Shown: positions 1 to 18,300 of the stretch, one piece after another | Position numbering within the stretch: position 1 is the stretch's first letter | How the letters are laid out: every line of letters starts with the position of its first letter | Assembly (NCBI GenBank): GCA_003508835.1 | Contig: PUFA01000072.1 | Coordinates: forward strand, 1,550,001-1,614,000 | Direction of reading: 5' to 3' | From: Eonycteris spelaea | Lineage: Eukaryota > Chordata > Mammalia > Chiroptera > Pteropodidae | DNA length: 64,000 nucleotides | Translations under genes and position numbers: made by a program | The notes under the pieces: model-generated | What the model was told of the DNA's origin: nothing | Databases searched by the model: none | Seen by the model: only the letters and a program-made list of their open reading frames with translations

Positions 1-5286
<5,286 letters not shown>

Positions 5287-5478
5287 GGCGTCAATGATTG
5301 CGGTTGGCGGGGAACGAAGTGAAGAGAATCGGGTGCGACAAGTCGCTGGAAAGGCTTCGGCGAGAGCGAAGCCTTGCGGGGGCGGCAGCGGCAGAGGAAC
5401 GGCGATGACAGGAGCCGGAGCTGCTCCGCAAGAGACCGGTGGAAATGAATGAGGTGCCGGCCGCGTCCCGGCAGCCGG

Positions 5479-5485
5479 TTTTATA
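5479..5485 (-). promoter_or_regulatory. TATA box of DDX5
   Basis: Minus strand reads CTATAAAACC. It lies about 195 bp upstream of the ATG, which allows a 160-170 nt 5' UTR if transcription starts about 30 bp downstream. Confidence 0.65.
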
Positions 5486-5542
5486 GTCTGGACCGCCTCC
5501 TCCGCCGCAGAGAATGCTGGGAACCGCTCTATGACCTAATCA

Positions 5543-5551
5543 CCCCGCCCC
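5543..5551 (-). promoter_or_regulatory. GC box (SP/KLF site)
   Basis: CCCCGCCCC on the plus strand, GGGGCGGGG on the DDX5 strand, about 60 bp upstream of the TATA box. Confidence 0.5.
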
Positions 5552-5889
5552 TGCGCCGAGGCCGCAACGCTCGCCGACGTTCCGGAATCAGACAAGTTCT
5601 CGCCCGTACGCCCGCGGCCCCTCCTTCAGAGCCGCCCGTTTTTCGCCCTTTTGTAGCTGGGCTGCCCCCCCCCCACCACCGGGATGCCTCAGGCTGCACC
5701 GTCTTGACTTCACGTCTTACTTGAGCCTTTCTCCAATCTTAAGGAAGCTACCCTTCCCTTTTTCGGGTCCACCCTCGGTAATAAAATGGCCAGCACAGAA
5801 CCCAGTCCGCCCACTTGGAGTTGTTTACGTGTTCAAAGAGCCCTTACACCCAGAACCAAATAAGACACGAAGGCGGAGCCTGACATTGT

Positions 5890-5895
5890 CACGTG
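5890..5895. promoter_or_regulatory. CACGTG E-box
   Basis: Palindromic GTCACGTGGC core (USF/MYC type) near the midpoint between the two start codons. Confidence 0.5.
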
Positions 5896-5976
5896 GCTGC
5901 CCCCACCCACCGGGTGAGCTGGCCGCACTACTTCGTCAGTAGGCGTCGGCGGAGGAATACAAAACGAACAGCTCGC

Positions 5977-5984
5977 CGGAAGTG
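5977..5984 (+). promoter_or_regulatory. ETS site CCGGAAGT
   Basis: A perfect ETS/GABPA consensus. A second GGAAGT core lies at about 6133-6138. ETS sites are typical of bidirectional CpG promoters. Confidence 0.5.
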
Positions 5985-6149
5985 CTGTGCGAATGCCACC
6001 GGGAGACAGGCCGGGAGTGCTGGGTGGCACACACTGTCAAACCCACCCACCTAAGAATCAATTAGCGCAATCTTGCTGGAGGAGAATGGTATCCAGAGCC
6101 CCCAAACCGCCGCCTCAGCGCGTGTTGCGAAAGGAAGTGCTCCTCTGAT

Positions 6150-6160
6150 GACCAATCAGC
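6150..6160 (+). promoter_or_regulatory. CCAAT box (NF-Y) of CEP95
   Basis: GACCAATCAGC matches the extended NF-Y consensus. It lies about 165 bp upstream of the CEP95 ATG, consistent with a start 60-90 bp downstream of it. Confidence 0.6.
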
Positions 6161-6317
6161 AGCGAGAATCGTTTTAACGTCCCCGCCGCTTTCACCCCCC
6201 TCCTTCCCTTTCATTTCGTTCCCCTTCTCTCAGTGCTATGTCTGTTTAGTGCGGCCCTTCCAGGACACCGTCCCCGTGCGCCCAGCTGGGAGTCGGTCGG
6301 CGACCGGCATCCGCGAC

Positions 6318-6336
6318 ATGGCCGGCTCTGAGGCTG
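6318..6336 (+). CDS. CEP95: CEP95 exon 1 coding part
   Basis: GCGACATGGCC gives a good start context. Encodes MAGSEA and a split Glu codon; donor G|gtgagt. This is the only start fitting the protein family. Confidence 0.9.
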
Positions 6337-9300
6337 GTGAGTCTCGGCCTGGAGCCCCGGTGTGTGTAGACTAAAGTCCAAGACCCCGAACACCCCTCTG
6401 CACATTGTTTCTTGAGACCTCGGACCGGCCTCGGCTAGGTCTGGACTGCCGATGGGGCTCGTGACAGACAGCCCGTAGTAGTTGTCTGGTTCTCGGGTTA
6501 GAGACCCTTAGCTCAGTTCTCCGTCCTTTTCGAGGCTGTCGAGAACGATTTTGGGGTGGGGGAGAGGTTTCCGTAGCGAGGCCTGGAATACGCCCGCATC
6601 CTGGCTGCAAAAAGGGCAGTCAGAACCCCAGACCCGTGTTTCTTTGGAGAATCGAGCCTATGTCAAGGTGTTCTTTGCTCTTGCATTGTGGGGACTGAGG
6701 TCGTACCTGCATTTGTATTGAATTTTTGAGGAATGGCACTCTTAAGATCTGTTAATGTCCCTGCCAGAGTAGAATAGTGGTGGATTTTTCTTTTCAGTGC
6801 CCTCTGGAGTTCCAGGCTTTGTCTAGCACCGCTTTTTGAAAAGCGAATTGATTTGGTTGTCCAGGACGCTTTCATACTTTTCTCCAGGACAGCGTCAAAC
6901 CAGTTGTCATGGTTTGATCAGCTGTGAGAAACGAGCATGGGGGAGAGGGAGATAATGTGCTTTGAAGAGACACATACGCACACATTGTTTCTGGGAAGAG
7001 GGAGATAATGTGCCTTGAAAACAATCATACACTTATTTCTAGAACATATTGAAGACAATCGAATACAGAATAAAAGAACTTCCCTTTATCACCAGTCATT
7101 TCAAGGAACAGATGTTTTAATTTTTTCAATTACTTTTGGTCAAGAAACCTTTGTAATGACTTCTAATTCTAACAGTGTCTGGGAGTGGGATGGAGCGGTA
7201 CACAGGAGACTTAAAAAAACAGTATTGGTGCTAATTCTGCATTTAAGGACTCTAATGTATTTTCCATATTTTCTTTCATGTGATCAAATGTAAAAAAAAC
7301 CTTAAATGCAGTAGTGTTAGTGTCATTACTACAGTTCTTAACAGCTTAATCACCTATTTGGGCACCAGAGACATTCTGCCTTGCGCACGATAATTGGGTG
7401 AAAACATGACAAATGCTATTGGGAATTTGAAGCAACATCCATTAATTAGTTTCTAGTAGTCTCAGATTATATCATTAACAAACTGTCTTGTTTGGGACAT
7501 AATATTCCTATTTACTTGTAAATATGTTCTAAGTGAAAACATATGGCTTGTAAAAGAAGAACCACAGCAAATAACTTAGGATTTTAGGTTGCAACAGTAA
7601 AAACTGGATTTGCAGCATTTTTTACTGCATTGGAATTTTAGAAGTCTGAAAATTATGCCAAGAAATTAAATACATCTTTTCAAAAATCATCCCCATGCAA
7701 GTTTTTGAAAGTCTATAACAATCAGTTCCTTATTTTCTACATAGTTTAATGTCTGCTTTTGTGAGGGTTTTTAAAAAATGTTTGTACATGATTTTTTCTA
7801 GTGCTGTTTAAGGCTGAACTTTTTCTTTCCCAACAGAGTGGGTAACTGTTGCCAATAACCTACTTTTGAAATGTCACATACACTTGAGGATACACGAACT
7901 AGAAGATTGTGATGCTAATGTCTTTATTGCGCACTTTATCAATCCATTTTGGGAGAAAAGGTACCAGGTAAGGGTACTAAAAAGTGGGAGTGATAATATC
8001 TGTATCTTAAGCCAGAAATTTTTAATTTTACTTAGATCCTATGGTATTTATAAGATCTTGAGTGTTTTTGTCTGCATCTTATTTCTTTCTAAATATTGCA
8101 TTCATACCATAATGAATCTTATGAGACTCCCCTACCCCCAATAATAACAGCCTTAGTCAAATCAGTTTGGTCTTGGTAATCACTGTTTAATCATGCTTAA
8201 TGCTTCATGAAAGTCACAACTTTTCTGTAAATGTACCTTCAAAGGTTCTAAAATTGAGTGGAACTTGGAAACTTGTCAGGTCCTGTTACTTAACCAATAT
8301 TGTGGATAAAAATTGGTGTTTGTACTGTATCCCTGGTTAAATATGTGAGAGTCCTTATCCCTAGATTCCTTTGCTGCCTTTGTTTGTTTATAAAGTTTTA
8401 ACCATTAAGTATTAAAGCGCTATATAATCTTTCTCCCTTTCTCACTGTTACCTGAGTCAGGGCCCTCCTCATTTCCTGGAATAATGGGGTAGCCTCTAGC
8501 TGGTATCTTTGATGCTAGTCTCAATGCTGTTTAGCATTCAGAAGCATATACAGGTACTTAGACCAGTCTTTTAGATACATTTTTATCCTTCCCCCAAAAC
8601 ATTCATCATCTCAACACAGAGGAGGAATTCGAAATTTAAGTTGCTATTAAAATCTTTCCGCATTCAAGTCTAAGATCCTTTAAACCTTTATGCCAGTAAT
8701 TCTCAATAGGCTGCTTTAACAGGGCATACAGTAACTCTTTCACACTTGTTGGTTTTATCCTCTCATGGAAAGCAGCCCACAGTTATAAATTAAAGTCTCA
8801 TCTCATGCATTGTCTCCCTTATCGTATTATCATCTTTTTTAATTTAGGGACTTAAGTTTCCTTTAGCATGGTGCTTAATGTAGAACATGTTCATATATTT
8901 ATTCAGTTGTAGTCAACCAATGAAGATTCTACTGTGTAGAATTCCAGCTCTGTTAACTTTATCTCTTCTGTTTGGGCAGCACTTTTGTAGCAGTTAAACT
9001 TACTCAGAAGTCTGGTCATAGACAGAAAGATGAAAACTTAGACCCTCATAGATGCAAAATGATGTAACTTTTCTTTCACAGACCTCATAGCTATTCCTAG
9101 GAGTCAAGAGGATGAAGCTCACAATGTACAAGCAGTGATCGATTCACTGGCTTTGGAATTATGCAAGGTTACTCTCTTTTTCTTTACAGGTCGGTAAATA
9201 CTTAACCATCAGATAATTTTGCATTTTACTAAAATAATTTGTTAGAACCCTAGACATTATTTAATTAGCCAAATGAGTAAACTTATGAAATAGACCAAAT

Positions 9301-12300
9301 AGCAGGTCTGAGCCAAGACAGTTAAGGCAGCCATCCTCGACAACTTTACCAAGAGTCAGACATTGATAGTTTATGATGGATTCGGGTCTGGGTCAGAGTT
9401 CCAGCTGGTAGCTGGAGGTGTATTTTTGTTGTTTTGTAATTTTGAAGCTACCATACTGCTCATTTGTAGTAACTAAAAATTAGAAACACCTAAATGTCTA
9501 TTATGGAAACAGGTTAATTAAATTATGGTAGCTCCATACAGGGAGCTACTCTGCAGCTGTAAAAGATGATTGATGACACTCTTGATGTACAATGTTCCAT
9601 CTTAATGGAACAATCTCCATTATATATGGTGTGAGAAAATTGTGGTGAAGTCACAATGATAATGTGCAGAGTTTGCTATTATTTATAAAAAGAAAGGTAA
9701 GGAGAATATGTATGCAATTGATTTCATACTGAAGAACTCTAGGAGCACATACAAGAAACCTGTAATACAGATTGCCTCCAGTAAGAACTTCAGGGCTGTA
9801 GAACAAGGTGGGAGGAGACTTGTATACCTTTTTTACTTCTTGAATTTTGAGTCATGTGAATATGTTAGCTGTTCTAAATAAATGAAACTATAAATTGTTT
9901 CTGAACCTTTTTCCAAATAAATTATTTCTAGCTAATGAACAGGGAATCTTGGGAACTTGAAACTATACTTAAATCTCAGAGAAAGTTTGTGCTGTTTATT
10001 CTTTGACAGTAGTTAAATGAGATAAATGTTGATCAGGCTAAGTCATTTCCATCTCTTAATTTGATATTGACAAGAACAAGTTTTTGCAAAAATACTGAAA
10101 TTTTTGAGTGCAGTTTTGTGAGTAAATATGGTAAACTATTTTTGATATAATTTCTTTTGAGGGATAATGTTGGGGTTTCTCTGTTCTTTTGTATTTTAGA
10201 ATTGCTTTATCACTAGAGAAGGGCAATTTCTGGTATTTGTGCTTTTTAAATATACTATAGCAAAGTTTGTCTGCTTATAGACTTTTTTAATGTTGCGCTT
10301 CCACTGATAACTCTCATCCACCCCATGAAAAGTTGGAAAACTGCTTACCTCCTGTAGACTGCAAAGCAGCTTTTCACTCCTTGTGTTCTGTTGGAAGCAG
10401 TTTCTCCTACACCATGAAGCACCGCACTCTGGCAAGCAGTCTTAGTTGCTGGGTTGGCAGAGTATGCTCCCCATCCTGGAAACTGAAGTCCTGAGTATGC
10501 CCTTGGGGTACATCTGTGTATCTGGTTAAGCCAGAAAAACACAGGGCTTAAAAACAAGATATCTATTTAGTTGTTATAAACAGAAAAAATCTCAAATATT
10601 GTTTTTACTAACACTATTGTAAAACATCAGATTTCTGGTTTAGGTGTGTTTTGCTTTATGCCAGAAGTTGTAAATGGCTAGATTCTCTCAAATATTAAAT
10701 TTCCACTTGGCTTCTTCCCTACTGGTTTGAACTCATGAGAAGGCCAGGCACGATCTCCCCAAGGACAACCCGAGTGTTTCAAGATGAAGTTCGTCCATAC
10801 CTGATGTTGATTGGAGTCCATTTTAGGGGACATGTCACGTTTCCATGCTTTTACCAACCCATTTCTTGTCAACATTTCAACTTGCCATTTATTTAGAAAT
10901 CTATTATAGGCCAGGTAGTATGCTAGGGACTGTTTAAAGATTAATTTCTGGGCATAAAGGTGTGGTTGGAGATGAGGCTGGAGAGGTTGGGGGTGAGGTG
11001 AGATTAAGAAGGGTTTTATATATAGAAAGACATGGACAATTTTTAATTTTTAAAAAATGGTATATACAAAGTGAATAGCAGTTAAATAGAAAAAATTAGG
11101 AATTCCTGATGAAAGTATCCTAGCAAGTTTTTTTGATTATTTTGTTTTTATATTTCTTTACTATTGTCGTCTTCAGAACAAAGCACCATCTTAAAGTAGG
11201 ATCCCACAATGAAACTGTTCTCCCCCACCATTTTTTTTCTATCAGCCAAATAAAGTTCTGCTTAACTGTTTCATATTTTGGTATAAATCTTACCAAAAGA
11301 TGTGTTTTTAAGTCTCATTTATTTTGCTTCTCAATAAAGGAAGGAATAGGCCAATGAATTATCAAACATCATATTCAAGATTACTCCCTTTGTTTTTTCA
11401 AATTTAATCATGCATCAAGAAATCGATGCTTTTAATACAGCTGACCCTTGAACAAAGCAGGGCTTAGGAGTGCCAACCTCCGCACAGTCAAAATTCCATG
11501 TATAAGTTAGCCCTCCACATATGCGAATTCTCAGCCACAGATAGAAAATATTATTTTTGTACCACAGTTATTTGACTCTTCATATGCAAAACCTGGGGAT
11601 ATGGAGGGCCGACTGTATATTGAAAAAAATCCATGTGAGTAGACCCACACAGTTTGAAAACTGCATTGTTCACAGGTCAGCTGTATAATACTGTTTTTCC
11701 TGGGTTGGTTTATAATCCTTGTATCTTGAACAATATTGTCAGTGGTATATCCATCTCAAAATTAAGAGCCTTTTTATTTCTTGGTTAAATATTTTTAAAA
11801 CTCTTTATTCTGTGTTCAGGAGAGAATATAGTGAAAGGCGATAAAGAATCCATTAAGAATCTCCTAGAAATATTTGATGGGTTGCTGGAGTATCTTACAG
11901 AACACATCAGTGAAACATCTTATGAGAAAAGTAAGTTTAAGAATAGAAATTTGATTTGGTTTGTCTACGTTATATCTCTTTTTGCTTTTTATATTTTTGC
12001 CTATTTTTTCTTCATAGGAGTTAGAGTCACTAATACACTGATTAATTTAATTGTAGATTAAATTTAATTGTTATTGTTTTAAGCGGTTGAAAACTCTACC
12101 CTAGAATGCCATCATAATCTTTGTCAACTTGGATGTTGCTTATAAATTACTTTAAAACTATTCTATAATAGAAAGCTAAATGCTGGCAAAAATTGCTTGT
12201 TATTGCATGAAATTCCTTACTCTAAAATTTTCTATGTTAGAACTGCCATTTTTTGTTACAAATGTGGATGTTGCTGAGGTGTCAGCAGGAGGTTTTGGTG

Positions 12301-15300
12301 CATTTCTGTCTTCAGCCCACACTTAGGTTTGTGACAGCCTGAATATTTTTTATTTTACTCTTAAACAATTTATCGTGTGAAATTTCGATATTATGTTTTT
12401 TAATGATAATTATAAAAATCAATATTTCTATATTTTCCAAAAGGGTTCTGGTTATTTAAAGTAGACCAGAAGTATATGAGAGCTATTTATCATCTTTGAC
12501 TCAGTAAATCCCATTTCTAGGGGTTTATCCTAAATAAATTATACAAAAGAAAGGTGCTTGAAGGTCCTCATTGCATTTATTTATCATTACAAAAAAAAAA
12601 AAAAACCTCTCTATGTCTTTAATGGTTAAGTAAAACAATGTTATTTGTCATGATTGGAATAATATATCACCCATTTAAGAATGGGTTTACCTTTGTAAAG
12701 TTATTTTTAAAAAGTTTTCAGCAGTAATAGCAATTAACATAAATTCTAATATGAATGAAGACCAGAAAATTGGATAGGCTCATCATTCCTAATTTCACAT
12801 TGTTGATTGTGAGAATTATGCTGTGATTATAATATTTTTTAGTTAATCTTAAACTCTTTAGAGATAGTTTTTTTTCTTGTTGCTAAAAAGATTTAAAAGC
12901 ATATATAGGTAAGGTCTGGAAAGAAAGACTGGAAGGCATGCCAAACTGGATATTTTTTTATTTCCAAAACTTTTGAATGTTGAGTATTTTTGTTTAATAT
13001 ATACCAGCCTAGCTACCCTAGCAAGATTCAAAGCTGCATGCCTTGTTTATTACTCTCAAACCTGTACTCACATCAGAGAGGTAGCTATAAACATACACAA
13101 TAAACACAGTACAGGAGAATTGAAGGAGAGTGAATGACATGTGAAATCTACCTAATTCAAGGCTACCTGTGGGTATTTAGACACTCTGTGGCATTTTAGT
13201 CATTTTAGCTGCAAGATTAAGAGCTTGAAAACGACCTCAAAGTAAAGAGGTTGATTAATTTGGAATGTTATAATGACAGCAGCAGTTTTTACTAGTTCAA
13301 CGTAGTGCTTGATTGCAGGTCAGAAAGGAATGATAGTGACCTGGCCAAGGATAGGGCAGTGGGGAAGGCGAGGGGTCAGAAGTTACAGATACTGTATGTG
13401 AGTCTAGTAATAGTTCAATGCTGAGGGAGGGATCTTCGCTGGGGGAGGTCAGTAGTATATAGAGAGCTTAGTCCTGCCAGGAGGGAGTTGCTCAGAGGGG
13501 GCTTCCCTATGTGGTAGTACCTTAGTTGGACAGTGTTTTCTAAAGGCTGATTGTTACCTTTGCAAATCCAAATTTATATGGTAGTATTACTTAGAGCTGA
13601 TCAGTTTCTTTCAAATGGCAATGAGAAATAAATCCTTATTGTCACTAGTCCTATCAGGTGTGCAGAACAACTTCTTTTGGTACCTGAGCTAGCATTTCCT
13701 TTACCACTGAAGACAAAGGGATTTTTAAGGCAGACAAATTCCCCTCTCTGTGTGACTGAAGCTCTCTAAGCCTCAGTTTTCTCATATGAAATTCTTTTAT
13801 GGTTGTAGAGAAGGTTACCTAAGTAGATATGCATAAATAGTTTATCCCTGAACCTAGCTCAGAGTAAATGCACAATGACTGTTAACTAATGTTATTAAAA
13901 TATTGCTTAGTAAATACAGAAATAATAAAAAAAAAATGAAGAGGGGATGTTCAAATAGGGAGTCTCTAAAAATGGGGACAGGAATATCTAGAGGGGTAGA
14001 TCTGAATGATAGGAGGTTTTATCCACATACCTCTTAAATCACTCCCATGGTGAAAGTGTATTCATCAGGTATGTTGGAGTAGAAAACTGCTGTTAGTCCT
14101 AAGGAAAATTTTATCCAAGCCTTACTGTGGTCCGACTATTAGGCTAGGGCATGATTGTCTTAGAGCTTGAGTTAGCTCACACAGTCATGTTTTTCTGAAG
14201 CCTAGACATCTTGCCTCAGACATCCGTTACAGATAAAGAGGTATAAAGAATAAGTAAACCTACCACCTAGCTTAAAAAATAAAACATTGCTAATACAGCT
14301 GTAGACCCTGCTTTTACAGCAACATTTGTATTGTATATTTGTTACCCAATAATACGTGTTCATTACAGGTAATGATTTGATTCTTTCTAATCTCACTTTT
14401 GCAATAGCCCGGTTTACTAGGAATATTTGAGGGTGCCTAATTGTCCTTACCTCTACCCACTCCTTGTATAAAAATAGTAGTCTGTTAACTTGGGTTTTTG
14501 TTTTTTGGGGTTTTTTTGGTATTGTTTTTATTTTAACAGGTGAAACTGGACAGGGTTTTAAAGAATACCATGGAGGAGAACCTTTGGAAGAGTCAGGAAG
14601 TACCAAAGAATCCAAAGCATCATGGAAAAGAGTTTCTTTTGAGAGGTAGTACTCAATGTCTATGAATTTAATTAAAACAAGTTATGCTTTTCATTTTCCT
14701 AAGAAATAAAATTACACACAATATACCAGAATGGCAGGAAAAAAATAAACAAAAACCAAAAAGCTAATGTGAAAATTTTACTAACTTCTCATGTTTTAAA
14801 GCTCCCTGAGGGAGTTTAAAGAACCTTGGGCTATATAAAGTACTTAATTCTCATCATTAACCACCTACTTATTTTTTAATTTTTTCATTCATCTTCAAAG
14901 TTGTTTATATTCCTTGCACAGAACTTGGAAAGTACAGAGAAATTTAAAAGCAAGGGGGAAAAAATCTACCATTTAGAACTAAATAACTTCTTGTTAACAT
15001 TTTGTTTTCCTTTAGACTTTCTTACTGTGTTTTTTTTAAATTTAGTCATATTATCTATATAATTTTGTTCCCTGCATTTTAAAATTAACACATCAAATCT
15101 TCCCCCCAGTTGTTAAACTCTTTATCTTTTATAACCACTGTATAACATACCATTCTTATGGGTGCATCATAATATACTAAACCACTTTTCTAAAGTGGAG
15201 GTAGTTATTCCAGTGTTTTTATATTATTTTTTTTTAAATGTGATATATACCTTTGTTTATCCTCTCCCCAATCTTTAAGCTACATTCAGAGTCAAAGAGT

Positions 15301-18300
15301 ATGAGTGTTACGAGGCTATTGAAAGTTGCCAAATTGCTTTTCAAAAAGGCCATGACTATTTATACACCCACCTGCAGGATGAAAGTGCTTGGTTACTGCA
15401 CCCTCATGAACTAATACCATTGACCAATATCAGAGCTGTAAAATTTATGCTACTGTTCAACACAAAATGTGTCATTACAGGTTTGATTGTACTTTTGCAA
15501 ACTAGAGATTGAACATGACATTTCTTTTAACTACCTGATTCTCAGTTTTTGTATGGAGTTTGTCAAGGCTTGAAAAGCATGGGCAATACCTTCTTGTTTA
15601 GGTATAGTACACTGTGGAAAACATGTCTTAAAGGAAATCGTCATAAGATAAATTTCTTGGCTTTATTTTTCATTAGATTAAAAAAATAACAAGTACAAGA
15701 GTGAAACAATACAAGGATATTTAATGCAAAATGCTCTATCTAGACTCCACTCCAAATGCTAATGAGTGCTTATTGTTCCTTGTGTGTATTCTACAATTTA
15801 ATCCTTAACACTTTTTACATAGCTGTTTTTACCATACATTTATCAGGGGAAAAAAAGCAGCAAGAGGTGATAGACAGTAGAAGGGAGTGTCTTTCTATTT
15901 TTCTGTGGATAGCAATGAACAGTCTGAATACTTGCAGGCTGCTTGAAGCAGCTCTTAGGGTTCTCATGGGAAGGGCCCTTTGTGGTCAGGCTGGGCCCTG
16001 AGTAAATGAGGGAACTCTTTCAGGTGTTCCTCGTCATCTGAGGCTTTGGGCCCCTGTTGGGATGGAGATGAAGCAGAATCCACTGGTGAATTAATTAGAC
16101 TTGGAGACACAGCACACACTTTTTCTCTAAGAAGTAATGGTGAGTAGTTAAACTTTAAATATTAATTGTAATTCAGTATACAACTATTAAAATGTAAATA
16201 GTTACACTTAAGAGTGTATAAAGTTGAGAAGAATATAGAGAGCCCTAACTGGACTTCAGAATAAATTCCAGAATACCACTGTTAACCCACTAAATATGAA
16301 CATTAACCTGAAACCAATCAGTGGGAATCATGGGCACATGGTCAGATAGGTGGATGCAAGATTGTCTTGTAATATGTGGGACTTGATACCCTGGGAAGAG
16401 AATTCTGGATACAGCTTAACAGTCTAGTCACACTCAGTAACCCTTAAGTATAGATTCCTGAACTGGGTGACTGTTTTCCTGGTTTCAGCCAGCAGGTCTG
16501 TATATCTGGTGGCAATTTTTCTCACAAGCTGCAGGCCACATTTCCAATGATCTACTGCTTATACACAATAAACTTTCATATCTTTCAGGCCTGTTTTGAG
16601 CCTCTCACCTTGCTTTCAAACCATCTCACTCCCTGTCCTGCCCACCTTGGTTGCTATGCTCTTCTCTGGCATCATACTGTTCCTTCTGTAAGGATATTCC
16701 TCCTTTCTATTCCTGGCAAACTCACCATACAAAGCCTAGCCTCTCCCTCATCTGCCTCAGGCTGTGAGGCTCTGTATTCCTACAGTATAGCTTCATCATA
16801 CTTTGGTAACACCATTCTCACGCTAGATAGTTAACTTTGAGTTTGTCTGTTATGTTAACTGAGTTCCAAGGACAGTAGCCACAGCATACTCATTCATCTA
16901 AGAAGCACATTTCATAACGATAAAGGGATCAATCCAACAAGAGGATATAACCTTTATAAACACTTACACACCCAACGTAGGAGCACCTAAATATATAAAG
17001 CAAATATTGACAGACATAAAGAAAAAGATCGACAGGCATACAATAATAGTAGGGGACTTTAACACCCCTTGACATCAAAGGATCATCCAGACAGAAAACC
17101 AACAAGGAAACAGTGTCCTCAAGTGACAGATCAGATCAGATAGATTTAATGTTTTTAGAATGTTTCACCCAACAGCAGATTATACATTGTTTTCAAGCGC
17201 ACATGGAACATTTTCCAGGATATGCCATATTGTTAAACCACAGAACAATTCTCAGCAACTTTAACATTGAAATCCTATCAGGTATCCTCTCCAATCACAA
17301 TGATGTGAAACAAATCATTTACAAGAAGAAAACTGAAAAACACAAACACATGGAAGTTAAATAATATGCTACTAAACAATGAATGGGTTAACAATGACAT
17401 CAGAGAAGAAATCAAAAGATACCTTGAGATGAATGAAAACACAATGACCTAAAAAAAAAAATGAGGTACGGTAAAAGCAGTCCTAAAAGGGAAATTCATA
17501 GCGATAGAGGCCTACCTCAAGAAACAAGAAAAATCTCAAACGATCTAACCTTTGCCCAAAGGAACTAGAAAAAACAACAAAGGAAACCCAACGTGAGTAG
17601 AAGAAAGAAAATAATAAAGAGCAGAAATAAAAAAATAAGAGCCTAAAAAATCAATATAAATGATCAGTGACACCAAGAACTGGTTCTTTGAAAAGATAAA
17701 AATCAATAAATCGTTAACTAGACACATCAAGAAAAAGAGAGAACCCAAATGAATAAAATCAGAAATGAAAGAAGTAACAGCTGACACCACAGAAATACAA
17801 TGGAGTATAAGAAAATACTACAAACAGTCATATGCCAACAAATTAGACAACCTGGAAGAAATGGATAAATTCCTTGAAACATACCATCATCCAAGATAAT
17901 CAAGAAGAAACAAAATCTGAAGAGACTGATAACTACTAACAAAAGATAAAATGAATAATAAAACTCCAACAAACAAAAGTCTGGGACCAGATGGCTTTAT
18001 AGGTGAATTTTACCAAAGAATTAACACCTGTTCTCAAACTATTCCAAAATATTGAGGAGGGGATATTCCCATGCTCATTTTACAAAGTCATCCTTACTCT
18101 GATTCCAAAACCAAAGACATTACAAAAAGAAAATTATAGGTCAATATCTTTGATGAACATACATGCAGAAATCCTCAACAAAATATTAGTAAACCAAATT
18201 CAACAATACATTAAAAATATCATACACCAAGACCAAGTGGGGTTTATTCCTGGGATGTAAGATTGGTTCAGTATCAGCAAATCAATGTGATTTGCCACAT

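Larger units (their letters stand above)
5287..6317. promoter_or_regulatory. Bidirectional CpG-island promoter DDX5/CEP95
   Basis: The two start codons face away from each other and are about 1.03 kb apart, with CpG-dense sequence between. The DDX5 side has a TATA element (5479-5485) placed for a start near 5450. The CEP95 side has an inverted-type CCAAT box (6152-6156) and no TATA, so a dispersed start near 6215-6240 is likely. Shared elements include a GC box (5543-5551), a CACGTG E-box (5890-5895) and ETS cores (5977-5984 and 6132-6138). Divergent transcription of this pair is known in human; the motifs are seen, the binding is inferred. Confidence 0.8.

Noticed and set aside
7961..7967. 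Alternative donor GTACCAG rescuing CEP95 exon 2
   Set aside because: Joining from 7960 to exon 3 still reaches a TAG within six codons.
18003..18260. Open reverse-transcriptase segment
   Set aside because: Part of a dead L1, not a separate gene.
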